A DNA stretch of 46,898 nt from Lachnospiraceae bacterium. Lineage in GTDB: Bacteria > Bacillota > Clostridia > Lachnospirales > Lachnospiraceae. The notes beneath the pieces were generated by a model. The model ran no database searches. It was not told the DNA's origin and saw only the letters and a list, made by a program, of their open reading frames with translations. The translations under genes were made by a program, and so were the position numbers. Shown one piece after another: positions 23,609-32,897 of this stretch; position 1 is the stretch's first letter; each line of letters opens with the position of its first letter. The stretch is taken from the NCBI GenBank assembly GCA_016294075.1, contig JAEDCQ010000012.1:1-46898 (forward strand), read 5' to 3'.

Positions 23609-25081
23609 TTACAGATGTTCTTCTTCCATAATCTGTGCAATCAGCACACGCTCATCCATAGGGTATTTTACCCCCTTTATCTCCTGATAATCTTCATGTC
23701 CCTTTCCGGCAAGGACAATGATATCCCCCGGCTGTCCATGACAGATGGCATAACGGATTGCCTCTTTTCTGTCCTCTATCTTAATATAATTTCCGCATGT
23801 CTTTTTCATGCCGGTTTCAATGTCTTCCATAATAGCCGCCGGCTCTTCAAAACGCGGATTATCTGATGTAATAATGGTAAAATCAGCAAGTCTGCCGCTT
23901 ACCTCTCCCATTTCAAACCGGCGCTGTCTTGAACGGTTCCCTCCGCATCCGAACACACATACAAGGCGATTCGGCTGATATTCCTTCAAGGTAGTAAGTA
24001 AACTTTTAAGTGCCATTGCATTATGTGCATAATCTATCATCACCGTAAATGCATCCGATACCTTTACAAGCTCTATACGCCCCTTAACCCTTGCCTGTAA
24101 AAGTGCTTTAGCAACAATCTCTTTTTTTACACCAAATTGATCACAGATGGCAACGGCAGTAAGTGCATTATAAACACTGAATCTTCCCGGCGTCGGAATC
24201 ATTACCTGCATATTGGCTTTTCCTTCTACCGTAAAAGAAACTCCTATATGACCCTCTTCACGTTCTAATTGCATATCTGTTGCACGGTAATCTGCATCCT
24301 GATCCATTCCGTATGTAAGCAGCCTACAGGTATGTCCTTTTACAACCTCACTGCAATGCTTATCATCCGCATTTACAATACCTACCCTGCATTGTTTAAA
24401 TAAAAGACCCTTGCATGCCAGATATTCTTCAAAGCTTGCATGCTCATTCGGTCCGATATGATCCGGCTCCAAATTGGTGAAGATTCCGAAATCAAAAGTA
24501 AATCCCTGTGTACGATGCAGCATCAATCCTTGTGAGGATACCTCCATTACAACACAGTCAAGACCTGCGTCTGCCATTTTCCGGAAGGTTTCCTGTAAAA
24601 TATAGGATTCCGGTGTTGTGTTATTTGCCGGAATACGGGTGTCACCGATAATTGTCTCAATCGTCCCGATTAAGCCAACCTTGTATCCGGCATGCTCCAA
24701 AATCGACTTCACAAGATAAGTCGTCGTTGTCTTTCCCTTTGTTCCCGTAATACCGATTACCTTCAGCTTTTCTGCAGGATGGTCAAAATATGCAGCTGAA
24801 ATAAATGCCAGTGCATAACGCGTGTCTGCAACACGAATTACCGTAGTATCCGTATTTTCAGGTAATATCACATCTTCACAGATTACAATACCGCCTGCCT
24901 TTTTTTCACATGCTTCCGCAGCAAAATCATGTCCGTTAAAAATAGCACCCTTTAAACAAATAAAAAGGCAGCCCTCCTCTATCTTCCGGGAATCGTAAAT
25001 CACTTTTGTAATTTTCTTATTGGTAGTTCCTCTTAAAACACTGTAATCAAGCTTTTTAAGCAATTCAGATATTGATTTCAT
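23609..25081 (-). CDS. murE: UDP-MurNAc-tripeptide synthetase MurE (meso-diaminopimelate adding)
   Basis: MurE adds the third residue of the peptidoglycan stem peptide in the cytosol. Visible are GTKGKTTT (ATP binding), NTTPES, the EVSSQGL motif and, near the C-terminus, SDNPRFEEP. The DNPR motif is the known signature for meso-diaminopimelate rather than lysine, which agrees with a lysA gene nearby in the window. The 490-residue length is normal. I chose the ATG at 25081, nine bases after GGAGG; a longer frame would add 14 residues without a good site. A candidate small RNA or leader with a strong hairpin lies directly upstream. Confidence 0.96.
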   Translation of the reverse strand: MKSISELLKKLDYSVLRGTTNKKITKVIYDSRKIEEGCLFICLKGAIFNGHDFAAEACEKKAGGIVICEDVILPENTDTTVIRVADTRYALAFISAAYFDHPAEKLKVIGITGTKGKTTTTYLVKSILEHAGYKVGLIGTIETIIGDTRIPANNTTPESYILQETFRKMADAGLDCVVMEVSSQGLMLHRTQGFTFDFGIFTNLEPDHIGPNEHASFEEYLACKGLLFKQCRVGIVNADDKHCSEVVKGHTCRLLTYGMDQDADYRATDMQLEREEGHIGVSFTVEGKANMQVMIPTPGRFSVYNALTAVAICDQFGVKKEIVAKALLQARVKGRIELVKVSDAFTVMIDYAHNAMALKSLLTTLKEYQPNRLVCVFGCGGNRSRQRRFEMGEVSGRLADFTIITSDNPRFEEPAAIMEDIETGMKKTCGNYIKIEDRKEAIRYAICHGQPGDIIVLAGKGHEDYQEIKGVKYPMDERVLIAQIMEEEHL

Positions 25082-25143
25082 ATTGCGCTTCCTCCACAGA
25101 AACATTCGGTTAAACAATACCACAAATTACGCTTTATTTCAAT

Positions 25144-25225
25144 AAACACAAAGACCCCGCTTTCGCGAGGCCTTTGTTCTTATGAGGGGGGAGATAGTGA
25201 GTAATCAACTATCTTGTAATTACTA
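25144..25225 (-). ncRNA. candidate C-rich small RNA or murE leader with terminator-like hairpin
   Basis: Reading the minus strand, a first hairpin GATAGT...ACTATC (25192-25213) is followed by the single-stranded run TCTCCCCCCTCAT. Next comes an 11-pair stem closed by a GAAA tetraloop (25150-25175; AAAGGCCTCGC with GCGGGGTCTTT, two G-U pairs that work only in this orientation) and a T-rich tail. C-rich unpaired runs like this are complementary to ribosome binding sites, as in the UCCC motifs of Firmicutes sRNAs. A TATAGT box lies at 25222-25227 but no convincing -35. It could instead simply be the recJ terminator. Confidence 0.4.
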
Positions 25226-25323
25226 TAACCCATAAATGTGTTCAAAATGTGTCTAAACTCTAAAACAAATCTAAAACTTCTTAAAGAAGCCTTAAAATGA
25301 AATGAAGTAAAAAACCGTTCCTT

Positions 25324-27108
25324 CTATCTGTAATCCTGCAATAAAAACTGTATTGAGCTCTTTCCCCGAAATTCATTTAAAGAAGGATAATAAACAATAT
25401 CCATTACCGGAGCCGTCTCTTTTGTACCCTTTTGTCCGGAAAACAGTTTTTCTGCTGTCCTGTCACCGAATTTCCGGTTCATATATTCTTCAAACCGCTC
25501 CACTTCCCTGAATAAGACAAGCTCATAATACCTTTCCTGCTCATCCATAACCTCAAACCGTGCCATATTCTGATTCCTGCCCATTCTGAAAGCCCTGATA
25601 AAATACACATTTTTCTGGGCAAAGACCGGTTTTTCGTTTCCGTTTCCGAACGGTTCCAATAAGGAAAGCTGTGTAAGCAGCGTTTTTGTTACATACCCTA
25701 ACGGCATCGGAACATCAATCAACAGCTTTTCTTCAAAATCCTCTTCCGTCAACGTACAGTTTTCATTTATCAGACGCCGGAAGTTGTCAATATCCTCTTC
25801 ACGCATGGAAAGCCCCGCTGCCATTTTATGTCCGCCGTATTTCGTAAACAGATGACTGCATTTTGTCATCTCTTCATATATGGAATAACCTTCTATGGAG
25901 CGTGCACTTCCTTTTACACCCTCATTTGCTTTTGTTAAAACAAAAACCGGCTTGCCTGTTTTTTCACGGATTCTTCCTGCAATAATGCCTGCCAGACTCT
26001 CATGCACATCGGGCAGATAAAGCACAAGCACCTTATCGTTATCATATGCACTGCTTAAAAGAAGCTTTTCTGCCTCCTTCACTCCGTTTTCCGTCATTTC
26101 CTTGCGGTTTATATTATATTCTTTTAATGCTTCCGCCAACGGTACAGCCGCTTCAAAGCTTTCTGCCTGCAATAATTCCAAAGCAAGCTGTGCTGTATCC
26201 AGACGCCCCGTTGCATTGATGCATGGACCGATTACAAAGCCGATACCAAAAGACGTTAATTTGGATGCATCCAGCTCATTAACCGAGATTAAAGCTTTCA
26301 GTCCCGGATTTTCCGCATTTTTAAGATATTCCAATGCTGTTTTTACAATAATGCGGTTTTCTCCCGTAAGCGGCATAATATCACATACCGTTGCAATACC
26401 TGCCGGTTCCAGAAGCTCACGCATTGTTTTTTCTGCTTTTGTCTGCTCCACCCCACAGTCTTCAAGCAATAGCTGTATAAGCTTATATGCTATAAGTGCA
26501 CCGCAGATATTTTTAAACGGATATCCGCAGTCCTCCTGTTTTGGGTCAATCACTGCATCCACAGCAGGAATTATGTATTTTTTTATGCCGTCAATTTCTT
26601 CAAACGGTATTTCATGATGGTCGGTTACAATACACGTAAGCCCGTTTTCTTTTGCATATTCCAGCACTTCCTTCGCCGCTATGCCGTTATCGCAGGTTAA
26701 GATGGTATCTATTCCGTCAGAGATTGCATCCTCTACGAGTGCTTCATTAATCCCGTAGCCGTCCTTCATTCTATGCGGAATTACGGCATCTGCCGAAGCG
26801 CCACAGACAGTCAGCCCCTTTAACAGAATATATGTGGCGCAGATGCCATCCACGTCATAGTCTCCGATAATGCGTATCTTCTTCTTTGTCCGGATTTTAT
26901 CCTTTAAAATGGAAACAGCCTTTGAAGCATCCTTTAAAAGTCCCGGAGCATGTATATCCTCTAATGTTCCGTACAGATACAGACGGATTTCTTCCTCTGT
27001 TACGATATCCCGGTTACGGATAATACGCGAAATGACCGGATCGATATGAAATTTTTCCGCAATTTTCTGAAAATCAGCCTTTTTAGCTGCCATAAACCAT
27101 TTTGCCAT
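25324..27108 (-). CDS. recJ: single-stranded-DNA-specific exonuclease RecJ
   Basis: RecJ degrades single-stranded DNA 5' to 3' in recombination and mismatch repair, using Mn2+ bound by DHH-family motifs. Present are RIIGDYDVDG (about residue 80-89), LTCDNGI, TDHHEIP (about 162-168) and CDIMPL, then the DHHA1 motif GGHKMAAGLS and a C-terminal OB-like region. The 594-residue length fits. It follows secDF by about 43 bases, a frequent order in Clostridia (secD/secF then recJ). Confidence 0.95.
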   Translation of the reverse strand: MAKWFMAAKKADFQKIAEKFHIDPVISRIIRNRDIVTEEEIRLYLYGTLEDIHAPGLLKDASKAVSILKDKIRTKKKIRIIGDYDVDGICATYILLKGLTVCGASADAVIPHRMKDGYGINEALVEDAISDGIDTILTCDNGIAAKEVLEYAKENGLTCIVTDHHEIPFEEIDGIKKYIIPAVDAVIDPKQEDCGYPFKNICGALIAYKLIQLLLEDCGVEQTKAEKTMRELLEPAGIATVCDIMPLTGENRIIVKTALEYLKNAENPGLKALISVNELDASKLTSFGIGFVIGPCINATGRLDTAQLALELLQAESFEAAVPLAEALKEYNINRKEMTENGVKEAEKLLLSSAYDNDKVLVLYLPDVHESLAGIIAGRIREKTGKPVFVLTKANEGVKGSARSIEGYSIYEEMTKCSHLFTKYGGHKMAAGLSMREEDIDNFRRLINENCTLTEEDFEEKLLIDVPMPLGYVTKTLLTQLSLLEPFGNGNEKPVFAQKNVYFIRAFRMGRNQNMARFEVMDEQERYYELVLFREVERFEEYMNRKFGDRTAEKLFSGQKGTKETAPVMDIVYYPSLNEFRGKSSIQFLLQDYR

Positions 27109-27151
27109 ATTCTTCCATACCTATCCGGTCATTTTATGAACCTGTTATTTT

Positions 27152-29308
27152 TTATTTTGCTGCTTTTTTCGCAAATTTTGTTCTGAATACATACCACATT
27201 GCTCCGGTTAAACATACGGAGGAATATGTTCCGCATATAATACCAACCATAATCGGTAATGCAAATTCACGAATGGATGTTACACCCAATACATAAAGTG
27301 CTGCTACCATTACAAAGGTTGTCAAAGAAGTAAAGATACTTCTTGATAATGTCTGGTTAATACTCTTATTTACCACTTCCTGTAAATCTTCTTTTCTGCT
27401 TACGGTAGTCATATTCTCACGGATACGGTCAAAAATAACAATTGTAGCATTGATGGAATAACCGACAATGGTTAACATGCATGCAATGAATGTAGAGCCT
27501 ACGGAAACCTTAACAACCGCATAGAATGCCAAAACAACCAATACATCATGAACCAAAGCAATGACACTGCTTGCTGCAAAGCGTACATCGCTGAAACGGA
27601 ACCAGATATAAATCAACATGCAGATTGTTGCTATAATAACCGCTAATATAGCATCCGAACGCATCTCGGAAGAAATGGTTGAGGAAATTGTTTCTGCCGT
27701 TATCTTCTCGGTATCTATGGCAAACTTATCTGCTAAGGCCTGATTCACCGCTTCTCTCTGTTCAACGGTTAATGTCTTTGTCTTAATAATAACTTCGTTT
27801 GAACCCTGAACCTTCTGTGTCTGAATTGCTCCACCGCCGATTACATCGGATACAACCGGAACAACCTCGGAATCAATTTCTGCCAGAGTCAGATTATCAT
27901 TAAAGGTAACGTTCGTAGACGTACCGCCCTTAAATTCCAATGAATAATTCAGAATCTCGCCTGTATTTGCTTTATTAATTCCCATAAATACAAAGCCTGC
28001 TACAATAAGCGCGGCTGAGATACCAAAGAAAACAGCTTTTTTTGAAAGGAAATTAATCTGCTTTCTTTCTTTTGCTGTTCCGTAGAATTTCTCATTCTGA
28101 AGGCCTAACGCATAAAATGCTTTGAGTATCAGCTTGGTAATAACAAGTGCCGTAAACATGGAAACCACAATACCAAGTGCCAATGTCTGGGCAAATCCTT
28201 TGATTGCACCGGTTCCCATTATTCCTAAAACAATTGCTGCAATTAATGTGGTAATATTCCCGTCCAAAATCGCGGAAAGAGCTTTTTTAAATCCGATATT
28301 GATTGCGCTGCTTACCGTTTTTCCGGTTGCAATCTCTTCACGGATTCTGGCAAAGATAATAACGTTTGCATCCACCGCCATACCAATGGAAAGAATGATA
28401 CCGGCAATACCCGGTAAGGTTAATGTCACGTCAAAGCCGTTTAACAATAAAGCAATCATAATAACATACACAATGAGTGCAATTACGGATGCAAGTCCGG
28501 GAATCCTATAAACAGCAATCATAAATACCGCAATCAACGCAAATCCGATTATGGCAGCCAGAATGCTTGTCTGAATCGCTGTTTCTCCAAGCTGTGCTCC
28601 TACTACATTGGAACGAAGTTCCTCAAGCTCTAACTTCAAACCACCGATTCGGATAGTAGAGGCAAGCTGATCTGCCTCCTCATAAGAAGACATTCCTTCG
28701 ATAACTGCGTTACCGTCTGTAATAGCGGATCGAACGGAAGGAGCACTGATTACCGCGTTATCATAAACAATATAAATCACATCGTTATTTACGACTGCTT
28801 TCGTTGTAGCATCCGCAAATTTCTGTGTACCTTCCTTGGTCATCGTAAGTGCTACTACAAACTGCTGATTTCCCATATTATCCTGAATGGAACGTGGCTG
28901 TGCATCGGCAATATCCGTACCGTTTAAAACTACCTCTCCGTTCACATCCATAAACTCAAGTGAACCCGGTTTGCCAAGCTCCTCTAAAATGGCATTCGCA
29001 TCTGAAACCCCCGGAATTTCAATGTTAATCCGGTTACTTCCCTCCTGATATACGATTGCTTCCGTACTGTAGCCGCTTACACGCTTCTGCAGTTTATAAA
29101 TCGTATCTGCCATATCTTCGGCACTCGGTTCCTCTTCTCCGACTACCTCATATGTAATGCTGACACCACCTGCAAGGTCAAGACCCTGCTTGATGTTGTA
29201 AACAGAGCCTGTCTTGTCACCGTCCAGACCCACTAATGCGGTAAATATACCGCCTGCCATCAGGACTGCCAATATAAGCAGACTGATGATTCCTTTTTTC
29301 TTTGTCAT
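27152..29308 (-). CDS. secDF: fused protein translocase subunit SecDF
   Basis: A 718-residue fusion of SecD (about 1-400) and SecF (about 415-718). Each half brings six membrane helices and a periplasm-facing domain, and the pair pulls preproteins out through SecYEG using the proton gradient. SecD signatures include GLDLAGGVSITYEV and IGMAVDANVIIFARIREE; the SecF half has YSLEFKGGT and IVGYSINATIVIFDRIREN. The start follows GAGGAGAATTAAG, which includes the stop codon of the SCIFF maturase gene. Joining of export machinery to a peptide-modification operon is a recurrent Clostridia arrangement. Confidence 0.96.
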   Translation of the reverse strand: MTKKKGIISLLILAVLMAGGIFTALVGLDGDKTGSVYNIKQGLDLAGGVSITYEVVGEEEPSAEDMADTIYKLQKRVSGYSTEAIVYQEGSNRINIEIPGVSDANAILEELGKPGSLEFMDVNGEVVLNGTDIADAQPRSIQDNMGNQQFVVALTMTKEGTQKFADATTKAVVNNDVIYIVYDNAVISAPSVRSAITDGNAVIEGMSSYEEADQLASTIRIGGLKLELEELRSNVVGAQLGETAIQTSILAAIIGFALIAVFMIAVYRIPGLASVIALIVYVIMIALLLNGFDVTLTLPGIAGIILSIGMAVDANVIIFARIREEIATGKTVSSAINIGFKKALSAILDGNITTLIAAIVLGIMGTGAIKGFAQTLALGIVVSMFTALVITKLILKAFYALGLQNEKFYGTAKERKQINFLSKKAVFFGISAALIVAGFVFMGINKANTGEILNYSLEFKGGTSTNVTFNDNLTLAEIDSEVVPVVSDVIGGGAIQTQKVQGSNEVIIKTKTLTVEQREAVNQALADKFAIDTEKITAETISSTISSEMRSDAILAVIIATICMLIYIWFRFSDVRFAASSVIALVHDVLVVLAFYAVVKVSVGSTFIACMLTIVGYSINATIVIFDRIRENMTTVSRKEDLQEVVNKSINQTLSRSIFTSLTTFVMVAALYVLGVTSIREFALPIMVGIICGTYSSVCLTGAMWYVFRTKFAKKAAK

Positions 29309-29309
29309 C

Positions 29310-30704
29310 TTAATTCTCCTCTTCTTGTGCTAATGCTGCTTTTATCATAATTGCGCATTCTATGCGCTTTCTTTGCAACTCACATCCAATGTCATATGCA
29401 TCGTTTATTTTTCCATGGAAATTATAGGAATTAGCCGCACATCCGCCGCTGCAGTAAAACTTTGCAAAGCAGTCACGGCATTTTTCCTTCGCATATACAT
29501 TACAGGTTTTAAACTCGTCACGAATATCGGTTCTTGTAATACCGGTGTCCACATTACCCATTAAAAATTCTTCCTGACCGACAAACTGGTGACACGGGTA
29601 AAAATCTCCCCACGGTGTTACTGCCAGATATTCCGTTCCCGAGCCACAGCCTGATAAGCGTTTAGCCACACAGGGACCGCCCTCTAAATCAATCATAAAA
29701 TGGAAGAAGTTCACACCCCTGCCTTCTTTTCTGCGCCTGAGCAGTTCCTTTGCCAGGGTATCATATTCCTCCAAAATTTTCGGAACATCTTCCTCGGTAA
29801 TCGCATAGGAATCCTCCGGCTTTGCTACTACCGGTTCAACCGAAATCTGTTCAAAGCCAAGGTCTGCAAGGTGTGCTACGTCCTTTGAAAAATCCAGATT
29901 ATTATGTGTAAAGGTTCCACGCACGTAATAATTCATCTGGTCACGACTTTCTGCCACCTTTTTAAATTTGGGAACAATAATATCATAGCTGCCCTGTCCG
30001 CCACGGAACGGCCTCATCTTATCATTGACTTCCTTACGGCCATCAATGCTGCAGACTATGTTGCTCATTTCTTTATTTGCAAATTCCAGAATTTCATCGT
30101 TTAATAAAATACCGTTGGTTGTAAGCGTAAAACGGAATTTTTTATTATACGGCTCTTCGAGACTTCTTCCGTATGCGACCAATTGTTTTACCACATCCCA
30201 ATTCATCAAAGGTTCGCCGCCAAAAAAATCAACCTCCAGATTAATCCGGTTACCGGAATTTGCCACAAGGAAATCAAGTGCTTTTTTTCCAACCTCGAAG
30301 CTCATCAGAGCACGTCTGCCATGATATTCCCCTTCTTCGGCAAAGCAATACCGGCAGGCAAGATTGCAGTCATGGGCAATATGCAGACATAATGCCTTTA
30401 CAACCGTTTCTCTTTTCTTAAAATCAATGATGTAATCTTTATATATATCCTTTGTATAAAGCTGTCCCGCTTCCTTTAATGCCAAAAGTTCCTCGCAGAC
30501 CTCTTCCATTTCTTCCTTCGGATACGGAAGTGCTTTGCAGGCACAAACAGCTTCCTTCAATGCCTCTTCTTTTGATAAGTTCTTATCCACCACTTTTTCC
30601 ACAAGAGGTATTGCATCATATACGCAATCATCTACGACGTGCACAGAGCCGCTGTTCACATCTAAGACGATATTATAGCCGTTATTCTTATACTGATGTA
30701 TCAC
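29310..30704 (-). CDS. scfB: SCIFF peptide maturase, radical SAM thioether-forming enzyme
   Basis: A 464-residue radical SAM/SPASM enzyme. The SAM-cleaving cluster motif is CNLACRYC (Cys113, Cys117, Cys120), followed by EVDFFGGEPLMNW. The C-terminal SPASM region carries many cysteines (CGSGTEYL, FYPCHQF, CRDCFAKFYCSGGC) for auxiliary clusters. The N-terminal 90 residues resemble a RiPP precursor-recognition domain. This fits the Clostridia SCIFF maturase, which forms Cys-Thr thioether links in the small SCIFF peptide encoded just upstream. The start is a GTG seven bases after AAGGAG. A hairpin separates it from the precursor gene, likely making it less abundant. Confidence 0.93.
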   Translation of the reverse strand: MIHQYKNNGYNIVLDVNSGSVHVVDDCVYDAIPLVEKVVDKNLSKEEALKEAVCACKALPYPKEEMEEVCEELLALKEAGQLYTKDIYKDYIIDFKKRETVVKALCLHIAHDCNLACRYCFAEEGEYHGRRALMSFEVGKKALDFLVANSGNRINLEVDFFGGEPLMNWDVVKQLVAYGRSLEEPYNKKFRFTLTTNGILLNDEILEFANKEMSNIVCSIDGRKEVNDKMRPFRGGQGSYDIIVPKFKKVAESRDQMNYYVRGTFTHNNLDFSKDVAHLADLGFEQISVEPVVAKPEDSYAITEEDVPKILEEYDTLAKELLRRRKEGRGVNFFHFMIDLEGGPCVAKRLSGCGSGTEYLAVTPWGDFYPCHQFVGQEEFLMGNVDTGITRTDIRDEFKTCNVYAKEKCRDCFAKFYCSGGCAANSYNFHGKINDAYDIGCELQRKRIECAIMIKAALAQEEEN

Positions 30705-30735
30705 AAAAAAACTCCTTATTATTTATAAACACTTG

Positions 30736-30776
30736 AAACAGACTCGAAACCTATATCTTTGGCTTCGAGTCTGTTT
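30736..30776 (-). terminator. hairpin between SCIFF precursor and maturase genes
   Basis: Thirteen perfect pairs (AAACAGACTCGAA with TTCGAGTCTGTTT) enclose a 15-base loop. It follows the precursor stop by about 22 bases. The T-tract is short (TTTC), so partial termination with read-through to the maturase is plausible, giving excess precursor over enzyme. Confidence 0.75.
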
Positions 30777-30798
30777 GCAATAAACTATTTACAAAATT

Positions 30799-30942
30799 TT
30801 ATTTCATTTTCTCGCAGCTCTGATTTCCTACTGTGCAGGATGTTTTACAAGCTGACTGACAGGATGTCTGACATTCGCCGCATCCGCCCTTTTTCATAGA
30901 TTCTTTTAAATCTCTTGTACTGATAGTCTTAATATGCTTCAT
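30799..30942 (-). CDS. scfA: SCIFF peptide precursor (six cysteines in forty-five residues)
   Basis: A 47-residue peptide starting MKHIKTISTRDLK, with six cysteines at 21, 24, 28, 32, 36 and 43 and the conserved ending NQSCEKMK. This is the SCIFF ribosomally made peptide found across Clostridia. The leader (1-18) guides the maturase; Thr residues lie in the Cys-rich core (QTSC, KTSC, CTVG), suitable for thioether bridges. AAGGAGG lies seven bases before the ATG. The final function of SCIFF is not known. No dedicated peptidase or exporter is adjacent, but secDF follows. Confidence 0.95.
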   Translation of the reverse strand: MKHIKTISTRDLKESMKKGGCGECQTSCQSACKTSCTVGNQSCEKMK

Positions 30943-30984
30943 GAGAAAGCCTCCTTATTGTTGTTACGTTTCTTTCTTCAAGCA

Positions 30985-30990
30985 AGTATA
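30985..30990 (-). promoter_or_regulatory. extended -10 promoter of the SCIFF operon
   Basis: Minus strand TGGTATACT gives an extended -10 (TATACT at 30985-30990) with a weak TTTTAC 17 bases upstream. It lies about 43 bases before the SCIFF start and after the TIGR04086 gene, so the precursor can be transcribed alone. Confidence 0.6.
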
Positions 30991-31020
30991 CCATACTTCT
31001 GCCGTTAGTAAAAGACTTTT

Positions 31021-31419
31021 TTATGCTAACATTCCACCAAGCATACCGCTTCCCGTACAAATTAAAAGTGTAGTAAGCGTATTGCTGCCGGGAGTAACGG
31101 CTGACTGCCCCGCAATTACGGAAATTAACAGTAAGACTAAAAAGTATGCACTTCCGATACACAACCCCCATATAAATTTGCGGGCCTTAAGTTTTCTACC
31201 GCAGATAAAGGCTGCCAGAAATGTAGAAAGAATATAAATAATAATAACTCCTATGTTTACAGCGGAATCGGTCAACGGAAACTTATACAGTAAAAATGCC
31301 AGCAGTATGAGTCCTACCGTTGTAATCAAATATGCCAACAAAAGGAATATCAGGAATATAATCAGGTTTGCCGTATTCTTCTGTAATGGCATGCGGGCTT
31401 TGGGGAAATTATGTTTCAT
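31021..31419 (-). CDS. TIGR04086 family membrane protein
   Basis: A 132-residue protein with four predicted helices (about 17-45, 53-75, 82-105 and 110-132) and a basic N-terminus. Both the hydrophobic profile and its place directly upstream of the SCIFF precursor and maturase match the TIGR04086 family of Clostridia. No function is established; membership in this locus suggests a role with the SCIFF product or with protein export, but that is association only. GAAAGGAAGAAAT precedes the ATG. Confidence 0.85.
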   Translation of the reverse strand: MKHNFPKARMPLQKNTANLIIFLIFLLLAYLITTVGLILLAFLLYKFPLTDSAVNIGVIIIYILSTFLAAFICGRKLKARKFIWGLCIGSAYFLVLLLISVIAGQSAVTPGSNTLTTLLICTGSGMLGGMLA

Positions 31420-31495
31420 ATTTCTTCCTTTCTTATTCTATGTTTTATGGAACGCTTTTTACCTATTAAATATATATGATTTTATATGTGAAATC

Positions 31496-31524
31496 TTGAC
31501 AATTACCTTTGGTTTTTGTACGAT
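31496..31524 (+). promoter_or_regulatory. promoter of the CNNM/CorC-like gene
   Basis: Consensus TTGACA (31496-31501), a 17-base spacer and TACGAT (31519-31524), about 17 bases upstream of the start codon at 31542, which leaves just enough leader for the AAAGGAG site. Confidence 0.7.
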
Positions 31525-31541
31525 TGCACAAAAGGAGTGTG

Positions 31542-32834
31542 ATGTTTAAATTGGATACGGCCAGTATCATTCAGGCAGTTATTCTGCTTATTTTGTTAAT
31601 TCTTTCCGCTTTTTTTTCATCTGCGGAAACATCTCTTACTACAATTAATCCAATTAAGGTAAGAACATTAATTGAAAATGGGAACAAGCGTGCCATGACT
31701 CTGCAAAAAGTTACTGAGCAGCATGGTAAAATGTTAAGTTCTATTTTAATCGGTAATAATATCGTCAATATTTCTGCTTCTTCTCTTGCTACCACCATGG
31801 CAATTGATATCTGGGGCAGCTATGCCATCGGTATTGCTACCGGTACTTTAACTTTGCTGGTTCTTTTGTTTGGTGAAATTCTTCCTAAGAATATTGCCAT
31901 GCTGAAATCAGAATCATTGGCATTATTTTATGCGCCCATTATTTACGGCTTGATGACTGTTTTAACACCGGTTATTTTTATCATTGACCATATAGCTGTT
32001 TTTTTCCTGAAATTCTTTCATATTGATCCCGGGCAGAAGAACCCTATGACAGAAAATGAACTGCGAACCTATGTGGATGTCAGTCATGAAGATGGTGTTA
32101 TTGAATCGGAAGAGAAAGAAATGATTATCAATGTATTTGATTTTTCAGACTCCGTCGCAAGAGACATCATGATTCCCCGCATTGATATGGTAACTATTGA
32201 AGAAAACGCAGGATATGATGAGCTTATGGCTCTTTTCCGTGAATGTATGTACACCCGTATTCCGGTTTATAAGGAGGATCGGGATAACATTATCGGACTT
32301 GTAAATATTAAAGATTTTATTCTTGTAAATGATGTGAATACCTTCCGTGTATCCGATATCATCCGTGATGCATATTACACCTATGAATTTAAAAAAACGG
32401 CAGACCTTCTAATGGAAATGAAGGAAACCACTAATAATGTAGCTTTTGTATTAAGCGAATACGGCGCATGTGTCGGCATGATTACATTAGAGGATTTGTT
32501 GGAAGAAATTGTGGGTGAAATCCGTGATGAATATGATGAAGATGAGGACGAATTTATCAAGAAAGTCGGTAAAGAGGCATATCTGATAGACGGTAACCGC
32601 AAGCTGGATGATATTAATGATGAGCTCGGCACAAAATTAGAAAGTGAGGATTATGATTCCATTGCCGGTCTTGTGTTACAAATTCTTGACCGCATGCCGA
32701 CTGTCGGCGAAGAGGTCCAGACCTCTGACGGTATCCGAATCAAGGTTGAGGAGCTGCAACAGAATCGAATTAAAAAGGTTTTACTGCGACTTCCGCAGGA
32801 AGCTGCAGCACAGGCACCCCGAGAAGCCGAATAA
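31542..32834 (+). CDS. CNNM/CorC-type transporter or hemolysin-like protein (DUF21, CBS pair, CorC_HlyC)
   Basis: A 430-residue protein: DUF21 membrane domain of about four helices (1-190, including SAFFSSAETSLTTIN), a CBS pair (about 200-330, with VARDIMIPRIDM at its start), and a C-terminal CorC_HlyC domain. The family includes bacterial Mg2+ exporters (CorB/MpfA types) and was once called hemolysin-related. Mg2+ efflux is the best-supported role. I chose the ATG at 31542, with AAAGGAG six bases upstream; an upstream in-frame ATG lies inside the promoter. It is divergent from the SCIFF locus. Confidence 0.92.
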   Translation: MFKLDTASIIQAVILLILLILSAFFSSAETSLTTINPIKVRTLIENGNKRAMTLQKVTEQHGKMLSSILIGNNIVNISASSLATTMAIDIWGSYAIGIATGTLTLLVLLFGEILPKNIAMLKSESLALFYAPIIYGLMTVLTPVIFIIDHIAVFFLKFFHIDPGQKNPMTENELRTYVDVSHEDGVIESEEKEMIINVFDFSDSVARDIMIPRIDMVTIEENAGYDELMALFRECMYTRIPVYKEDRDNIIGLVNIKDFILVNDVNTFRVSDIIRDAYYTYEFKKTADLLMEMKETTNNVAFVLSEYGACVGMITLEDLLEEIVGEIRDEYDEDEDEFIKKVGKEAYLIDGNRKLDDINDELGTKLESEDYDSIAGLVLQILDRMPTVGEEVQTSDGIRIKVEELQQNRIKKVLLRLPQEAAAQAPREAE

Positions 32835-32897
32835 GAAGTTAAATTCATATTCCCAAAAATTAATATGTGCATAAGATAAAGAAAAAAGGAATTTCTT

